Shown here: positions 61,769-64,000 of the stretch, piece after piece | How positions within the stretch are numbered: the first letter of the stretch is position 1 | Layout: each line of letters begins with the position of its first letter | Origin: Symsagittifera roscoffensis | Taxonomy: Eukaryota; Xenacoelomorpha; Acoela; Convolutidae | DNA: 64,000 bases | Direction: 5' to 3' | Assembly: GCF_963678635.1 (NCBI RefSeq) | Contig: NW_026971055.1 | Coordinates: 172,473-236,472 of the forward strand | Position numbers and translations under genes: made by a program | The notes under the pieces: model-generated | What the model was told of the DNA's origin: nothing | Databases searched by the model: none | Seen by the model: the letters and a program-made list of their open reading frames with translations, nothing else

Positions 61769-64000
61769 AATCGCGAATTGACGTAATTCCAAAAGTTAAA
61801 CCACCAACAAATAAAAAAAATTTACAAGAATTTCTTGGAATGTTAAATTTCTTAATTATTATATATATAAAATGCAATTATACTTAAGGCCATTCTATAA
61901 TATTCTTAGACAACAAAATATCTTTGAATGGACAACAGAACACCAAACACGATTTGAAGAAATCAAAAAATTTTCTCACTGAACAAATTGTAAACACAAT
62001 CCCAGATCTAAATCAACCATTTTATGCAATGTGCGATGCTTCAAATTTTGGCATCGGAGCAGCAATGATACAATCCCACAGTGGAACAAATAATATGAAC
62101 CTTATTTCAGCAAACTCTCGCCTTATTACCCAAGCTGATCTACGACTCTCTACCCTTGTGAGAGAGTGCACAGCTATAACATGAATCATATAACAGAATA
62201 TGAATTTTTGATACTTGGATCCAAACATCCAACAATTTTGTTTACAGACCATAAACCTATCATTTTTTTTTACACAAAAATCAAATCCAAACCATAGAGT
62301 TTATAGATTTCAGCTAATTCTAATGAAATTTCCAAACTTACACCAAGTATGGACAGCAGGAAAAAACTTTGCACTACCTGATAACCTTACTAGAAATACA
62401 CCACCTGAACTATTAAAAAGAAAAACAACAGTTGAAGTACCACGAAACATAAAATTTTATCTCGCCAAAGACGAAATTTCACCACGATTAGAATGTAAAT
62501 ATGCAAAAAAAACTGACATCAATCAGTCACAAATAAACAACCTACAACATTTTGCACTCTATTTATATCGTCAAAACAACCGTTATGAAGATGATTTGTT
62601 AAGCACATCTACATTTAAACCAATTCCATATTCACATTGGACCAAAAATAACACTCAACAAAAACAACAATCACATAAAAAAGACCCATTCCCTTTAATA
62701 AAAAAGGAAAATCTAACTAATACCATAAACCTATCAGAACGTTACCAATTGATTCAAAATACAGGATAAATCAAGTTGTTAATCTTCATGATCCACTTGA
62801 TACAATAACCCTGTCAAAAATCGAAATAGAAAATATTTTTCTGCCAACAACAGAAAAAATTACACTCGAAATAATACGGAAATACCAAAACCTTAACCCC
62901 GTCTTTAGACAACTCAAATCATGGCAAAAATATAAAACAAAGCCAACAAAAGCTGATACCACAATCTTAAGAAACAAAACACTCCTTAGATACTTCAGAA
63001 AATTTAATAACACCACCATAAATGAAAACACAGACATTCTAGAATATCAAACACCTGACTTTAAAGTACCATGTCTACCTTTAAGTTTGATGTTAATCGC
63101 ATTCAACACTTCCCACACCTTAAATACAAAAATACATTCCGGATCAGAATAAACATATCCAAATTTTATACAAAATGTTTATTTCCCTAATGCACCAATT
63201 TGGATAAAATTATTATGCAACGATTGTATGTTAGGCCAATTAAATAAACCCTATCCAAATCAAAAACAAAACGCAGAAAAACAAGATTTTAAAAGACAAA
63301 GTCTTTTTTTTAATCACAGAGTATCATTTGACACAAACGGACCAATTTACCATCTTCAGAAGGAAACTCATAAATAATGGTAATTGTTGATGCATTTACA
63401 CATTATGTAGCAACTAACCCAGTACCCCAATGTAATGCTTATCATGCATATGCAACACTCTACGAACACCGGGTAGCTAAATTTGGATTACCCGAAGTTT
63501 TTCTCACAGACAATGGCACTGAATTTAATAATACGAAAATATATCCCCAGCAAATAAAAACGAACAACCGAAAGGAAACACTTTTATTAATCCTGTTATT
63601 ATCCTCGCCAAAGGAGAATCACTAAAAATAGCTCTAGATGCTAGATACCTCCATTCACTAATTGATGAATCCAAATGTAATTGGCCAATAGAACCAATCC
63701 GAGTAGTTTTAACAAAAATCTTTATTTTAATCACAGAATATCATTTGACACAAAAGGACCAATTTCACCATCTTCAGAAGGAAACTCATATATAATGGTA
63801 AATGTTGATGCATTTACACGTTATGTAGCACTTAAGCCAGTACCCCATTGTAATGATTATCATGCATATACAACACTCTACGAACACCCGATAGCTAAAT
63901 TCGGATTACCCCAAATTTTAGTCACAGACAATGGCACTGATTTTAACAATAATGAAATCATCCCATTATGCCACTTTTATAACATTAAACACAAACCACG

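Larger units (their letters stand above)
58444..64000 (+). repeat. Tandem duplication unit, copy 2, right part (continues past the window)
   Basis: Resumes at the position equivalent to 29102 and follows copy 1 to the equivalent of about 34640. It holds RT fingers and integrase piece (58444-58920), RT with FVDD palm (58920-59570), RNase H and connection (59571-60950), an integrase/RT/integrase mosaic (60951-61768), the second RNase H block (61769-63310) and an integrase mosaic to the window edge. Reading frames correspond one to one with copy 1 (59253 to 29905, 61331 to 31984, 62215 to 32866, 63377 to 34015). Small differences show the copies have drifted. No intact gene. Confidence 0.85.

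Overview
This is an AT-rich eukaryotic window made almost entirely of retrotransposons at different stages of decay. Pol fragments of BEL/Pao type (a group known only from animals), beside LINE and Ty3/gypsy fragments, point to an invertebrate metazoan. I cannot name the species, and I see no host gene I can support.

Layout. 1-1167: LINE endonuclease/linker relic on the minus strand. 4.46-6.11 kb: BEL/Pao integrase relic (minus). 6.45-9.5 kb: an old Ty3/gypsy RT, RNase H and integrase relic (plus). 12.47-23.2 kb: a shuffled array of repeat blocks. These are an unidentified module 'X' (5 copies), a retroelement leader module 'L' (3 copies), a GC-rich module 'G' (3 copies), three 326-bp old LTR fragments, and a large inverted repeat centred near 21.95 kb. 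23.2-39.6 kb and 58.4-64.0 kb: decayed, rearranged gag-pol copies of an older Ty3/gypsy subfamily (plus strand), organised as a tandem duplication with a unit of 10,503 bp.

The highlight is 39588-58439: a complete, apparently recent, 18,852-bp Ty3/gypsy-class element on the minus strand, nested in the second copy of that tandem duplication. Its two 408-bp LTRs look identical by eye, it has TG...CA ends, and it is flanked by a 4-bp AAAG target duplication whose empty site is preserved at 29098-29101. All its reading frames are open. In transcription order they are a small conserved leader ORF, a basic 155-residue ORF, a fused 2740-residue Gag-Pol, two tiny very hydrophobic ORFs, a 384-residue frame with no ATG, an 872-residue envelope-like glycoprotein with a PTAP late-domain motif, and a 597-residue protein of unknown type. 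Several junctions overlap as ATGA or by 13-26 nt. The leader holds a hairpin cassette that is also present in the old relics.

Inferred working: Gag-Pol gives capsid, protease, RT/RNase H and a DD35E integrase, and the post-pol cluster probably encodes an envelope plus accessory proteins. That would make this a retrovirus-like element with unusually many genes. The older relics in the window show gag-pol, leader and LTR sequence but nothing recognisable from the post-pol cluster.
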